DNA of 64,000 nucleotides from SAR86 cluster bacterium (GTDB taxonomy: Bacteria > Pseudomonadota > Gammaproteobacteria > Magnimaribacterales > Magnimaribacteraceae), in NCBI GenBank assembly GCA_022447065.1, contig JAKUUM010000001.1, forward strand, positions 1 through 64,000, given 5' to 3'. Made by a program: the position numbers and the translations under genes. A model generated the notes under the pieces. That model saw only the letters and a program-made list of their open reading frames with translations. It did not search any database and was not told where the DNA came from. Positions 9,315-18,818 of this stretch are shown here, in pieces (position 1 is the first letter of the stretch; each line of letters opens with the position of its first letter).

Positions 9315-10424
9315 ATGAAAGCCATAAATAAAAACCTTTTGTCTTTTTTAACTCTGATACTTTTGTTTGGTTGTTCTGAAGATTCTATAACACCAACACA
9401 AGAGCCTCAAAGCATAGATCCAAACAAAGTCTATAAATGGAATATGGTGACTACTTGGCCCAAAAACTATCCTGGCTTAGGAAGGGCTGCAGAAAATCTT
9501 TCTAAATATGTTGATGAAATGAGCAACGGAAGAATGAAAATAAAAGTTTACGGTGCCGGAGAATTAGTACCTGCTATGGGTGTTTTTGATGCAGTTTCTC
9601 AGGGTAGTGTTCAGCTCGGTCATGGCGCTTCATATTATTGGATAGGTAAAGTTAAGTCTTCTCAGTTTTTTACAGCTGTACCATTTGGTCTTACCGCTCA
9701 AGAAATGAATGCTTGGATTCACTGGGGAGGCGGTCAAGAGCTTTGGGAAGAAGCCTATGCTCCCTTTAATCTAATGCCAATGGCAGGAGGCAATACAGGC
9801 GTTCAAATGGCAGGCTGGTTTAATAAAGAAATTAACTCTATCGGAGACTTAAAGGGTTTAAAGATGAGAATTCCAGGTCTCGCAGGAGAGGTTTTTTCTA
9901 GAGCAGGAGTAGAAACAGTAGTACTTCCAGGCAGTGATATATTTTTAGCATTGCAGCAAGGAGTGATAGACGCCGCTGAGTGGGTAGGCCCCTACAATGA
10001 TTTAACGTTCGGATTTCACCAGGTAGCAAAATACTACTATTATCCTGGGTGGCACGAAGGAGGATCTACTTTAGAAATAATAATTAATAAAGATGCCTAT
10101 ATGTCTCTTCCAGATGATTTGAAGGCAATAGTGAAATATGCTTCCAGAGCAGTTAATCAGGAGATGCTGGATGAATATACCGCAAATAATAATAGAGCCT
10201 TAACAGAATTAGTTGAAAAACATGGAGTAGAATTAAGAAAATTACCTGATGATGTATTAATTGAGTTACGAAGACTTTCTAAAGAAGTAATGGAAGAATT
10301 CATTGCTGATGATGAAATGGCAAAGAAAATATATGATTCCTATCTCGTCTTTAAGGAAGACGTAATTCAGTACCACTCTATTTCTGAAAAAGCTTTTATT
10401 GAAATTAGGGATCTTGAACAATAA
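9315..10424 (+). CDS. TRAP transporter substrate-binding lipoprotein (DctP/TakP-like)
   Basis: Extracytoplasmic solute-binding protein of a TRAP transporter, 369 aa. The signal sequence ends in a lipobox (LLFGC, Cys20), so the mature protein should be a lipoprotein. The motifs MVTTWPKNYPGLG, YGAGELVPA, DLKGLKMRIPG with its ligand-binding arginine, and GVIDAAEWVGP place it with the alpha-keto acid/mannitol-chloroaromatic type (TakP-like), suggesting a 2-oxoacid or similar carboxylate. Its partners are most likely the dctM and dctQ genes at 12.0-13.9 kb, which lie on the opposite strand beyond lipB and lipA. That split is unusual for TRAP systems. Confidence 0.88.
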   Translation: MKAINKNLLSFLTLILLFGCSEDSITPTQEPQSIDPNKVYKWNMVTTWPKNYPGLGRAAENLSKYVDEMSNGRMKIKVYGAGELVPAMGVFDAVSQGSVQLGHGASYYWIGKVKSSQFFTAVPFGLTAQEMNAWIHWGGGQELWEEAYAPFNLMPMAGGNTGVQMAGWFNKEINSIGDLKGLKMRIPGLAGEVFSRAGVETVVLPGSDIFLALQQGVIDAAEWVGPYNDLTFGFHQVAKYYYYPGWHEGGSTLEIIINKDAYMSLPDDLKAIVKYASRAVNQEMLDEYTANNNRALTELVEKHGVELRKLPDDVLIELRRLSKEVMEEFIADDEMAKKIYDSYLVFKEDVIQYHSISEKAFIEIRDLEQ

Positions 10425-10452
10425 GCAAATCATAAGAAATAAAGCACAAAAA

Positions 10453-11070
10453 TTGAACCTGAAGCTTAGGAATTTAGGTTTACAGGATTACAACAAAACC
10501 TGGGCTTCAATGATAAATGTTATTCTCTCTAAGGGACAAGATGACCCTGATGAACTATGGTTGTTAGAACATCTGCCTGTCTACACTTTGGGATTTGGGG
10601 CTTCAAAAAATCATATCCTTTCAAGCGGAAACATACCTGTGATTAGATCAGACAGAGGAGGAGAGGTTACTTATCACGGCCCAGGACAGATAGTAGCCTA
10701 TTTCCTATTAAACTTACGACGCCTAGGATGGGGTCCTAAAAGACTCATAAATGAATTAGAGGCCTTGGTAATTGAATTTTTAAATCAGTATGAAATTCAT
10801 TCTTCAAGAAGGTCGGGGAATCCAGGGGTGTATATAGAGAATATGAAAATATCTTCTGTCGGTCTAAAAATAAAGCGTGGATATTCTTATCACGGTTTAA
10901 GCATTAATATTGATATGGATTTAGAACCTTTCCGGAATATCAATGTGTGTGGAAAAAAATCAACAGAGGTGACTCAGTTAAAAGAATTTGTAAATATTTC
11001 AATAGAAAAGGCAAAAAAAGACTTTGAAGAAATCGTAAAAACAGGGTTGACGGGAGGGAGTTTCTTTTGA
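10453..11070 (+). CDS. lipB: Octanoyltransferase LipB
   Basis: Transfers octanoate from acyl carrier protein to the lipoyl domains of proteins such as GcvH. The motif [12 protein letters not shown], the lysine in KISSVGLKI and the acyl-accepting cysteine in NVCGKKS are intact. I place the start at the TTG at 10453 because it puts LRNLGLQDY about five residues from the N-terminus, near its place in E. coli LipB. TTG codons at 10399 (overlapping the TRAP gene) and 10414 are possible. No start has a strong ribosome-binding site. The lipA start overlaps the stop codon, so the two are translationally coupled. Confidence 0.92.
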   Translation: MNLKLRNLGLQDYNKTWASMINVILSKGQDDPDELWLLEHLPVYTLGFGASKNHILSSGNIPVIRSDRGGEVTYHGPGQIVAYFLLNLRRLGWGPKRLINELEALVIEFLNQYEIHSSRRSGNPGVYIENMKISSVGLKIKRGYSYHGLSINIDMDLEPFRNINVCGKKSTEVTQLKEFVNISIEKAKKDFEEIVKTGLTGGSFF

Positions 11071-12026
11071 GTCAAGTCATACCCACAAAAACCATTAAAG
11101 AAGATGGAACAGTAGTCATCAAAAATGGGATTAAACCTAACAAATATAGAGCTGTTCCGCAGAGCAGAAAGCCAAGTTGGTTAAGGTTAAATAACTTTTC
11201 TTCGCCACGATACAAAGAAATAAAGAATATAGTTAACAAAGAGGGGCTTCACACAGTTTGCCAAGAGGCAATGTGTCCTAACATAGGAGAATGTTGGGGC
11301 CATGGAACTGCTACTTTTATGCTCTTAGGAGATGTCTGCACTAGGGCTTGTAAATTTTGCGCAGTAGACACAGGTAATCCAAAAGGGAAGTTAGATGAAC
11401 AAGAACCGATTAAAGTTGCCAAGGCTATAAAAAGAATGTCATTAAAATATGCCGTCTTAACTTCCGTTAATAGAGATGACTTAGATGATGGGGGAGCCCG
11501 ACATTACGCTAATACAGTGAGAGAAATTAAAAATCTTTGTCCAGAAGTTTTGGTAGAGACTTTAGCTCCAGATTTCGAAGGAAGTAAGTACTCAGTTACT
11601 CATCTGGTTAATTCAGGACTAGATGTGTTTGCACAAAATATTGAGACAGTTGAACGATTAACAGCAAGAGTTAGAGACCCAAGAGCAGGTTATAAACAGA
11701 CCTTGAATGTTCTTAGAATTGCAAAAGAGGTTAACTCAAAAGTTTTAACCAAAACCAGCTTGATGTTGGGTTTGGGTGAAACAGAGAAAGAGATTAAAAA
11801 TACACTAGTAGACGTCTTATCTTGTGGAGTAGAAGTTCTAACCTTAGGACAATATTTGAGGCCAACGCTTAACCATCTACCGGTGGAAAGATGGGTTGCA
11901 CCCGAAGAATTTTTATACTTTAAAAGTTTAGCTAAAGAAATAGGTTTTAAAGAAGTAGCTTCCGGACCTTTGGTTAGATCATCATACAGGGCTGATAAAG
12001 TAGCTCACTTATTACAAAACATTTAA
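11067..12026 (+). CDS. lipA: Lipoyl synthase LipA
   Basis: Radical-SAM enzyme that inserts two sulfurs into the octanoyl chain delivered by LipB. Both iron-sulfur clusters are marked: the auxiliary cluster C65, C70, C76 ([12 protein letters not shown]) and the SAM cluster C91, C95, C98 (CTRACKFC). The C-terminal RSSYRA serine, the auxiliary-cluster ligand, is also present. Length 319 aa is normal. TTG start inside the end of lipB. The final four bases TTAA (12023-12026) contain stop codons for both lipA and the convergent TRAP permease gene. GcvH at 42.6 kb is a likely client protein. Confidence 0.95.
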   Translation: MSQVIPTKTIKEDGTVVIKNGIKPNKYRAVPQSRKPSWLRLNNFSSPRYKEIKNIVNKEGLHTVCQEAMCPNIGECWGHGTATFMLLGDVCTRACKFCAVDTGNPKGKLDEQEPIKVAKAIKRMSLKYAVLTSVNRDDLDDGGARHYANTVREIKNLCPEVLVETLAPDFEGSKYSVTHLVNSGLDVFAQNIETVERLTARVRDPRAGYKQTLNVLRIAKEVNSKVLTKTSLMLGLGETEKEIKNTLVDVLSCGVEVLTLGQYLRPTLNHLPVERWVAPEEFLYFKSLAKEIGFKEVASGPLVRSSYRADKVAHLLQNI

Positions 12027-13396
12027 AGCCCATAAACAGCATTGGGCAGAGCTGTTACTAAGGAAGGGAAGGCAGCTAGGCAACATAACACAAGGATTTG
12101 AATAATTATAAATGGTATCACCCCTCTATAGATAGCTCCTGTTGGAACATGGTCAGGGGCTACTCCTCGTAAGTAAAACAAGGCAAAACCAAAAGGAGGA
12201 GTTAGAAAAGAAGTTTGTAAATTAATCGCAATCATAATTCCCAACCAAAGAGGATCTATCCCCATCGCTAGTAATACAGGTCCAACAATAGGAACTACTA
12301 CAAACGTAATTTGAATAAAATCTAAGATAAAGCCCAATAGGAAAATAATTATCATTACAATCAAGAGAGAACCAAAAACGCCTCCAGGCATTTGAGTAAA
12401 AATACTTGCTACCAAGTCATCCCCGCCAAAACCTCTAAAGACTAGAGAAAAAATTGAAGAACCCAGAAGAATCATAAAAACCATCGCAGTGATTTCAGTA
12501 GTGCTTTGTACAGCCGCAGTTAAGTTTTCTTTGTTTAAACTTCCCTTACTAAGAGCAAGACCCATTGCGCCTAAAGCGCCGACTCCTGCAGCTTCCGTAG
12601 GTGTTGCTATCCCCATTAATATTGAACCTAAAACAGCTGCTATTAATACTAGGGGTGGAAGTAAGGAAGTTAGGATTATTTTCCACTTATTATTTAAGGT
12701 ACCAACTTTTTGAGCAGGAGCAGTTGAGGGCTGAAAGTAGGCCTTTAATAAAACATATGCTCCGTAAGCCAGAACTAAAATAGCCCCAGGCACTATGGCA
12801 CCCATGAACAAATCTCCCACAGAAATAGTTCGGGCAGAAAAAATACCCAAACTAAGCTGCGACTGTTGATATGCTGCAGAAAGAACGTCCCCTAAAAGAA
12901 CCAAAGCTATGGAAGGAGGGATTATTTGTCCTAGGGTGCCGGTAGCACAAATGATCCCTGTTGCCAGACTTTGGTCATAATTTCTTTCCAGCATAAGGGG
13001 TAATGATATTAAACCCATGGCGATTACTGTGGCTCCAACTATTCCCGTGCTGGCGGCAATCATGGCTCCAACCAAAATTACACAGATACCTAGACTGCCC
13101 CTAAAACCGCCTAACACATCCGCCATATTGCTTAATAGGTCTTCAGCAAGGTTAGATTTTTCAAACAGGATCCCCATAAAAATAAACAAGGGTATTGCCA
13201 CAAGATTCGTATTGGTCATATCTCCATAAAGCCTAATTGGAATAGTCCTAAAAAGAGAAGAATCAAAGGTGCCGTAAACGCTGCCCAGAGCAGCAAAAAA
13301 AAGAGCAGTTCCTGCTAAAGAAAATGCTACAGGAAACCCCGCCAGAAGCACTAAGCAGATAACTGCAAACATCAACAAGGGTATAAACTCAACCAT
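12023..13396 (-). CDS. dctM: TRAP transporter large permease (DctM)
   Basis: Integral membrane transport subunit of the TRAP family, 457 aa, with about 12-13 hydrophobic segments and the DctM-type sequences [16 protein letters not shown]-like (about 262-277) and [13 protein letters not shown] (near 400). It moves the solute handed over by the DctP protein using a sodium gradient. The start overlaps the end of the small-subunit gene by 8 nt, so the two permeases are co-translated. The binding protein is not in this operon; the only candidate in the window is at 9315-10424 on the other strand. Confidence 0.9.
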   Translation of the reverse strand: MVEFIPLLMFAVICLVLLAGFPVAFSLAGTALFFAALGSVYGTFDSSLFRTIPIRLYGDMTNTNLVAIPLFIFMGILFEKSNLAEDLLSNMADVLGGFRGSLGICVILVGAMIAASTGIVGATVIAMGLISLPLMLERNYDQSLATGIICATGTLGQIIPPSIALVLLGDVLSAAYQQSQLSLGIFSARTISVGDLFMGAIVPGAILVLAYGAYVLLKAYFQPSTAPAQKVGTLNNKWKIILTSLLPPLVLIAAVLGSILMGIATPTEAAGVGALGAMGLALSKGSLNKENLTAAVQSTTEITAMVFMILLGSSIFSLVFRGFGGDDLVASIFTQMPGGVFGSLLIVMIIIFLLGFILDFIQITFVVVPIVGPVLLAMGIDPLWLGIMIAINLQTSFLTPPFGFALFYLRGVAPDHVPTGAIYRGVIPFIIIQILVLCCLAAFPSLVTALPNAVYGL

Positions 13397-13886
13397 TCTT
13401 TATCTTTAAAATGTTTTTTAAAATCTCAGAAAAACTCTGCAAAGAAAGAAATACACATAAAACTAACAAAAGACTTTTTTGCAGATAAACAAAAGGAAGT
13501 GCATCTGGCTCGGGAGAAACCTCCATGATTTTCCAAGAAAACTCCACGTATCCCCATGAAAAGAAAAAAATGGCCCAACAAACCGGTTGAAGAAATAGGC
13601 AATGCCCAAGGAGGTCTATAAGTGCTTTCTTCTTTTCTGAAAATTCTCTGTAAAAGATATCAACCCTGACGTGTGCATTTCTTTTTAGCGCGAAAGCTGA
13701 GCCCAAAAGAAAGAAAGCTCCGTGTAAATATAGAACTACGTCTTGAAGAAAAACAGAACCAAGATTTAATCCATATCTCATTATAATGACGATACAAGTG
13801 ATGAGAGTCATAATGACAACAAACCAGGAACAATAACGACCTGTTCTCTCAGAAAAGGAATCTAGAAAATGACTAATTTGATTCAT
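13389..13886 (-). CDS. dctQ: TRAP transporter small permease (DctQ)
   Basis: Small four-helix membrane subunit of a TRAP transporter, 165 aa. The hydrophobic segments lie near residues 17-36, 48-62, 90-108 and 132-154, and the family motif KRNAHVRVDIF (about 63-73) is clear. It complexes with DctM, encoded immediately downstream with an 8-nt overlap. The gene is divergent from the acyl-CoA dehydrogenase gene across 58 bp, which must hold promoters in both directions; no specific operator was recognised there. Confidence 0.88.
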   Translation of the reverse strand: MNQISHFLDSFSERTGRYCSWFVVIMTLITCIVIIMRYGLNLGSVFLQDVVLYLHGAFFLLGSAFALKRNAHVRVDIFYREFSEKKKALIDLLGHCLFLQPVCWAIFFFSWGYVEFSWKIMEVSPEPDALPFVYLQKSLLLVLCVFLSLQSFSEILKNILKIKNG

Positions 13887-13944
13887 GAGTTAACTTATTG
13901 CACTGAGTTCTTTCTAATTTATAATTAATAGGAGATTAATTTAT

Positions 13945-15159
13945 ATGGACTTGCAATTTACACAAGAAGAACTTGATTTTCAAAGTGAAGTTAGAGAATG
14001 GCTAAAACGAAACTATTCAGAAGATATAAGAAGAAGGTACGTTAATAGCCCCAATGGGCACCTAACCAGAGAAGATCATATGTCTTGGCAGCAGGCTCTT
14101 TATAAGCAAGGATGGGCGGGAATTAATTGGTCAAAGGAGTATGGAGGTGCAGAGTTTACCGCCGCTCAAAAGTATTTATTTAACAAAGAAATGTCAGCAG
14201 CTAACGCACCCTCAGTGGTAGCTTTCGGTGAAAAAATGGTAGCTCCTGTAATTATGGCCTTTGGGACAGACGAACAGAAAGAAAAATACTTGCCGGATAT
14301 CTTGTCTTCCAAGGTCTGGTGGTGCCAGGGGTATTCGGAACCAGGCTCAGGTTCTGATCTAGCTTCTCTTACAACAAAAGCTGAAGACAAAGGAGACCAT
14401 TATCTTGTGAATGGCTCAAAAACTTGGACAACAATGGCACAGTTTTCAGATATGATTTTCTGCTTAGTCAGGACAAGCCAAGAGGACATTAAACAAAAGG
14501 GTATATCTTTTCTGTTAATAGATATGCATTCACCAGGTATCGCCGTTCAACCCATTGTCACCTTAGATAAATCACCTGAGGGTCACCAAGAGGTAAACAC
14601 GGTCTTTTTTGAAGACGTTAAAGTCCCTAAAGAAAACCTTATTGGCCAGGAAGGAAAGGGCTGGACATACGCAAAATACCTATTGGAGTTTGAAAGAGGA
14701 AATGGTTATTCAGCTGAACTTTATTCTCAACTTGAAAAAATATTTAATGTGGCAAAAACCAAAGATGTTGGAAATAATACATTATTTGAAGACACAAATT
14801 TTATTGAGAAAGCAGCTGAGATAGAAATACAAATAAACGCTATGGAGGCTACCGAGTTAAGAATTTTGGGTAGTTTTTCTGCTGGACAAAATGTGGGACC
14901 TGAATCTTCTTTGTTGAAGACCAGAGGAACCGAGATAGGACAATTAATTACTGAGCTCGCTGTCGAAGTGGTTGATTATTATGCAATTCCTTTTAATAAT
15001 CCTGGGCCTGGTATAGGCCACAATGAACCGCCCATAGGCTCTGAGTTTGCTAATAATTCTGCCCCTAGGTATTTCAATTATCGAAAAGCAAGCATCTATG
15101 CGGGATCTAACGAAATACAAAGAAACATCATGGCTAAGTTAGTTCTGGGTCTTACATGA
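13945..15159 (+). CDS. Acyl-CoA dehydrogenase
   Basis: FAD-dependent acyl-CoA dehydrogenase, 404 aa, introducing a 2,3 double bond into an acyl-CoA. The flavin-binding segment YSEPGSGSDLASL (about 130-142), the substrate-contact stretch LVNGSKTWTT and the C-terminal YAGSNEIQRNIMAKLVLG are typical. At the place of the medium-chain enzyme's catalytic glutamate (YEGT) this protein has YAGS, as in many FadE-like paralogues, so the catalytic base, if any, must lie elsewhere. A ribosome-binding site AGGAG precedes the ATG. The yaaA start overlaps the stop by 4 nt. Confidence 0.9.
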   Translation: MDLQFTQEELDFQSEVREWLKRNYSEDIRRRYVNSPNGHLTREDHMSWQQALYKQGWAGINWSKEYGGAEFTAAQKYLFNKEMSAANAPSVVAFGEKMVAPVIMAFGTDEQKEKYLPDILSSKVWWCQGYSEPGSGSDLASLTTKAEDKGDHYLVNGSKTWTTMAQFSDMIFCLVRTSQEDIKQKGISFLLIDMHSPGIAVQPIVTLDKSPEGHQEVNTVFFEDVKVPKENLIGQEGKGWTYAKYLLEFERGNGYSAELYSQLEKIFNVAKTKDVGNNTLFEDTNFIEKAAEIEIQINAMEATELRILGSFSAGQNVGPESSLLKTRGTEIGQLITELAVEVVDYYAIPFNNPGPGIGHNEPPIGSEFANNSAPRYFNYRKASIYAGSNEIQRNIMAKLVLGLT

Positions 15160-15932
15160 TTTCGATAGTTTCTCCAGCCAAAACCCTGGACTATGAATCA
15201 ATACTACCTATTGTTGATTATTCATTATCAGAACACTTAACAGACAGTAAAGCTTTAATGAAAGATCTAAAACTTCTTGAAGCCGAAGATCTTTCTTCCC
15301 TTATGGGTTTAAGTACAAAGTTAGCAGCATTAAATTTCGAAAGAAATATGAATTGGAGCGCCGATAAAAAAATAGGAGAGGACTCAAGGCAAGCAATATA
15401 TGCTTTCAAAGGAGATGTTTATACAGGTCTTGATCCACATAGCTTAAATAATCAGCAGATTAAATTCTTAGATAGTCATTTAAGAATATTATCCGGACTT
15501 TATGGAATCTTAAGACCCCTAGATCTTATCGAACCGCACAGACTAGAGATGGGTACTAAGCTTAAGAACTCTAAAGGAAAAGATCTTTATGAATTCTGGG
15601 GTAAAAAAATTACCTCTTCTTTGAATCAAATACTTGAAGCCCATGAAAATAAAGCCGTTCTAAATTTGGCTTCGGTTGAATATTTTTCTTCGATTAAATT
15701 ACCCGAATTGAAGGCACCAGTTTTTAGCCCTGTTTTTAAAGACTATAAAAATGGAAAATACAAAATAATTAGTTTTTTCGCAAAAAAAGCTAGAGGTATG
15801 ATGGCTAGATACATCGCTCTTAAGGGAATAGACAGACCAGAAGACATTTCTGGTTTTAATTTAGAAGGATACAAGTACAGTAAAAAAGAATCTAGTCAAT
15901 TTTCCCCAGTATTTCTCCGAAAACTGAGCTAG
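15156..15932 (+). CDS. yaaA: Peroxide stress protein YaaA (DUF328)
   Basis: Full-length (258 aa) member of the YaaA family, which in E. coli lowers free intracellular iron and DNA damage during hydrogen peroxide stress and binds DNA. It starts with the typical SPAKTLDYE and contains the conserved YAFKGDVYTGL (about 87-97), LSGLYG and RPLD, plus FAKKARGMMARYI near 210. The ATG overlaps the acyl-CoA dehydrogenase stop (ATGA), implying translational coupling. Flavin dehydrogenases can produce peroxide, so a link is imaginable, but this is only inference. The stop CTAG is shared with the convergent crotonase gene. Confidence 0.92.
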   Translation: MISIVSPAKTLDYESILPIVDYSLSEHLTDSKALMKDLKLLEAEDLSSLMGLSTKLAALNFERNMNWSADKKIGEDSRQAIYAFKGDVYTGLDPHSLNNQQIKFLDSHLRILSGLYGILRPLDLIEPHRLEMGTKLKNSKGKDLYEFWGKKITSSLNQILEAHENKAVLNLASVEYFSSIKLPELKAPVFSPVFKDYKNGKYKIISFFAKKARGMMARYIALKGIDRPEDISGFNLEGYKYSKKESSQFSPVFLRKLS

Positions 15933-16774
15933 TCAGAGTCTTCCATATATTTTCTTCTAGGAAGAAGATCCTCAAAATCAGGATCCCTCTTTTCGGACTG
16001 CGCCTTGAAGGTTTCGGACATTTCATCACTAATGCCCATTGCATTATTCCAAAGAGCAACATAATTGAGAGAGTCTTCCATAGAGTGATCTCTGCCATAA
16101 TTTAAGATTTCTTTCGTAGAAGTAATTGCTAGAGGACCTTTTTTTGCTATCTCTTTAGCAACTTCCAACACTCCCTCAAGCATTTCTTTATGATTGTCGT
16201 AAACTGCATTAACAAGGCCAAACTTTAGTGCTTCTTCAGCGTCAAATCTTCTTCCCGTAAAAGCCAGCTCCCTCACCAAACCCTCGGGTATTAAATGGGG
16301 CAATCTCTGAAGTGTTCCAACGTCTGCTGCTATTCCAATGTTTATCTCTTGAATGCAGAAGAATGCATCTTTGGTGCAATAACGTACGTCTGCAGCAGTA
16401 GCAAGATCTACGCCACCGCCCACACAAGCTCCTTGTATCGCTGCAATCACAGGTACACGCGCTTTTTCTAAACAAGATATTGTATTCTGCAGGTCTAAAG
16501 TTCCCCTAAATGCAGATTCTTTTTTCGTACCTAAATGGGCTCTGGATGCCTTAGGGTTTGGAGCGAAATTAGCCAAATCCATTCCAGCACAAAAGTGTTT
16601 TCCTTGAGCTGAAAGAACTATCACTCTGGAGCTTGCCTCATTTGAAATTGTCTCAACTAAATCAGGCAATTCTGACCAAAAGGCCCTGTTCATAGAATTA
16701 AATTCATCGGGCCTGCACATTTGGATGTGCGCAATTTTATCTTTTATATCGTATTTAAAACAACTGTATGCCAT
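15929..16774 (-). CDS. Crotonase-family protein, delta3,5-delta2,4-dienoyl-CoA isomerase-like
   Basis: Crotonase-fold enzyme, 281 aa. Oxyanion-hole segment FCAGMDL (about 61-67). The three acidic residues of dienoyl-CoA isomerase (ECH1) can all be placed: Asp in GGGVDLATAADVRYC, Glu in IQEINIG, and Asp in AADVGTLQRLP. The last motif is very like ECH1. The likely role is isomerising 3,5-dienoyl-CoA during breakdown of unsaturated fatty acids with odd-numbered double bonds. A small hypothetical gene lies directly upstream with a 1-nt gap, probably in the same transcript. Confidence 0.87.
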   Translation of the reverse strand: MAYSCFKYDIKDKIAHIQMCRPDEFNSMNRAFWSELPDLVETISNEASSRVIVLSAQGKHFCAGMDLANFAPNPKASRAHLGTKKESAFRGTLDLQNTISCLEKARVPVIAAIQGACVGGGVDLATAADVRYCTKDAFFCIQEINIGIAADVGTLQRLPHLIPEGLVRELAFTGRRFDAEEALKFGLVNAVYDNHKEMLEGVLEVAKEIAKKGPLAITSTKEILNYGRDHSMEDSLNYVALWNNAMGISDEMSETFKAQSEKRDPDFEDLLPRRKYMEDSD

Positions 16775-16775
16775 G

Positions 16776-16964
16776 TCATTCTCCTTGTAATGAATCTTTT
16801 TCTTCTTTTAGAGCAGTAAGTATTTCCTCAATTTTAACTTCAAGCTCGTCAGTTAATTCAAAAGTTTTATGGTGAGAAAGTACCGTTTTCCTATTTCTGC
16901 CAAGCAAGTTAAGACCCTTTTTTAGAAATTGAGCATTTGTTAGTAATTTATCTTTATTAGTCAT
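16776..16964 (-). CDS. Small hypothetical protein, 62 aa
   Basis: Charged soluble 62-residue protein with an N-terminal basic half (KKGLNLLGRNRKTVLSHH) and a C-terminal acidic helix-like half (DELEVKIEEILTALKEEKDS). No family recognised. Its stop is 1 nt before the start of the dienoyl-CoA isomerase-like gene, and it faces cysQ across 74 bp. This tight coupling and the amphipathic pattern suggest a real gene, but no function can be given. Confidence 0.5.
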   Translation of the reverse strand: MTNKDKLLTNAQFLKKGLNLLGRNRKTVLSHHKTFELTDELEVKIEEILTALKEEKDSLQGE

Positions 16965-17038
16965 ATTACTTTTACAGTAGGTATTTGTCGGGTATTGTAA
17001 AAGAAAATTAGAAGGTCATAAATCAAAGATAGAGCTTT

Positions 17039-17845
17039 ATGGACAAACACAGCCTACTTGAACTTTCAGAAGAAATATCCCAAATAGCCCAAAAAGCTGC
17101 GGAAAGTGTTATGGATATTTATTTAAAACAAAAAATAACGCAAAAAACGAAAGTAGACGGATCCCCATTAACTGAAGCAGACCTTTCTTCTCATAGACTT
17201 ATAATTGAGCGATTAAATAAGATAAACCTAAACCTGCCTGTACTGTCAGAAGAAGGGAAAGCCGCTTTCAAAAAAGATATAAAAGCTTTTTGGTTGGTTG
17301 ACCCCCTGGACGGAACTAAGGAATTTTTAAATAAAAATGGTGATTTCACTATAAACATAGCGTTGATAGAAAATGGAGTTCCCTTATTAGGAGTTGTAAA
17401 TGCCCCTGCAAAAGACGAAATATTCACTGGGATATCGGGCGTGGGAGCTTACAAAATAGTTGAAGGCAGGCTTTTTGAAATAACTACAAAGAAAATTAAC
17501 ATCGAAAACCTTAGAGTAACTTTAAGCAGGAGCCATCAAACTGAGAAAGATGTTCGATTCTTGGAGGTTTTAACGGGAACTTTTAAAAAAGTAGAGGTAA
17601 TTGAGGCTGGAAGTTCATTAAAACTCTGTAGGGTAGCAGAAGGTCAATCAGATATTTATTGCAGAATGGGACCTACTTTCCAATGGGATATAGCTTCTGG
17701 TCAAGCTGTTTTAGAAGCTGCCGGAGGAGAGCTTAGAAACTTAAGGGGAGAGAGCTTTCAGTATAGTTTTAATTCTAAAAAAAAGAATCCTGAATTTTAC
17801 TCTGTTGGAGATCCAACTTACCCTTGGGCAAATCTGTTTTCTTAA
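17039..17845 (+). CDS. cysQ: 3'(2'),5'-bisphosphate nucleotidase CysQ
   Basis: Inositol-monophosphatase-fold phosphatase, 268 aa, that removes the 3' phosphate from adenosine 3',5'-bisphosphate (pAp), the by-product of sulfate assimilation. Metal-binding motifs are visible as DGSPLTEAD (40-48), SEEG (70-73) and DPLDGTKEF (88-96), with the C-terminal QWDIASGQAVLEAAGG. DPLDGTKEF is characteristic of CysQ rather than SuhB. An inositol- or fructose-phosphatase is less likely. Monocistronic appearance; rpoH follows after 56 bp. Confidence 0.9.
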   Translation: MDKHSLLELSEEISQIAQKAAESVMDIYLKQKITQKTKVDGSPLTEADLSSHRLIIERLNKINLNLPVLSEEGKAAFKKDIKAFWLVDPLDGTKEFLNKNGDFTINIALIENGVPLLGVVNAPAKDEIFTGISGVGAYKIVEGRLFEITTKKINIENLRVTLSRSHQTEKDVRFLEVLTGTFKKVEVIEAGSSLKLCRVAEGQSDIYCRMGPTFQWDIASGQAVLEAAGGELRNLRGESFQYSFNSKKKNPEFYSVGDPTYPWANLFS

Positions 17846-17901
17846 AGTTATGGTGGTAATTTGCATAGTTTGTTGTTAAAAATGTAGAATTCGGCGGATA
17901 A

Positions 17902-18792
17902 ATGGCTAAAAAAGAAAAAAAAGAGGACTTAAAACCTGGAACCTCCCTACAGGAGATAGATGTTTCTTCACCAGGAGGGAACCTGGCGTCTTATATAAAT
18001 TCTATTCATAGCATAGGAATTTTATCGTCTGAGGAGGAAAAAAAACTTGCTGAGGACCTTTACTATAGAAACGATCTTGACGCCGCTAGGAAGCTCGTTT
18101 TGGCCCATCTGAGATTTGTTGTACACATTGCCAAGACCTATTCTGGATACGGACTTTCAGAAGCAGACTTAATACAGGAAGGTAACGTCGGTCTAATGAA
18201 AGCAGTAAGGAGATTTAATCCAGAAATTGGTGTTAGGTTAATTTCTTTCGCAGTTCACTGGATCAAAGCAGAAATACATGAGTATGTCTTAAGGAATTGG
18301 AAAATAGTCAAGATCGCAACCACCAAAGCACAAAGAAAGCTTTTCTTCAATTTAAGAAGCAAGAAGAAGGGCTTGGGGTGGTTAAATGAAAACGAGATTA
18401 AATCTATATCTAAAGATCTTGGGGTAAAGCCTCATGAGGTAAGGGAAATGGAAAAGCGCCTTAGCGGGCTTGATATGTCATTCGACCCCCTAGAAGGTGG
18501 TGATAATGAAGAATCCAATTACGCCCCTGCAAACTATTTAGAAGATTCTTCAACCAATCCTTCTCAGATAATAGAAAAGGAAGACCTTACAAGTCTTAAC
18601 ACTTCTCAGTTGTACGAGGCTTTGAAGCTACTAGATGATAGAAGCAGAGATATCATCTACGACAGATGGCTTTCTGATGAAAAACATACCTTGCACGAAT
18701 TGGCAGAAAAATATGGTATATCAGCTGAGAGAGTTCGTCAGATAGAACAAAATGCCATGAAGAAAGTTAAACAGAATTTTCCTTTAGATTAA
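17902..18792 (+). CDS. rpoH: RNA polymerase sigma-32 factor RpoH
   Basis: Heat-shock sigma factor, 296 aa. Region 2 is clear (DLIQEGNVGLMKAVRRF, then SFAVHWIKAEIHEYVLRNW), followed by the RpoH box-like KIATTKAQRKLFFNLR (about 134-149) that distinguishes sigma-32 from other group 3 factors, and a region 4 helix-turn-helix (HTLHELAEKYGISAERVRQIEQNAMKK split across 275-291). In many gammaproteobacteria ftsYEX precede rpoH; here cysQ does instead. A TTGCAT (17861) and TAGAAT (17885) pair with an 18-bp spacer upstream is a weak promoter candidate. Confidence 0.95.
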   Translation: MAKKEKKEDLKPGTSLQEIDVSSPGGNLASYINSIHSIGILSSEEEKKLAEDLYYRNDLDAARKLVLAHLRFVVHIAKTYSGYGLSEADLIQEGNVGLMKAVRRFNPEIGVRLISFAVHWIKAEIHEYVLRNWKIVKIATTKAQRKLFFNLRSKKKGLGWLNENEIKSISKDLGVKPHEVREMEKRLSGLDMSFDPLEGGDNEESNYAPANYLEDSSTNPSQIIEKEDLTSLNTSQLYEALKLLDDRSRDIIYDRWLSDEKHTLHELAEKYGISAERVRQIEQNAMKKVKQNFPLD

Positions 18793-18812
18793 TTTTAACC
18801 AAAGTTAAAATT
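18791..18812 (+). terminator. AT-rich hairpin directly after rpoH
   Basis: A perfect 9-bp inverted repeat (AATTTTAAC and GTTAAAATT) with a 4-nt loop starts at the rpoH stop codon. It has no GC-rich stem and only two T after it, so it would be a weak terminator or an mRNA 3'-end stabiliser. It separates rpoH from the thiS-like scar and trmB. Confidence 0.3.
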
Positions 18813-18818
18813 CCCTGA

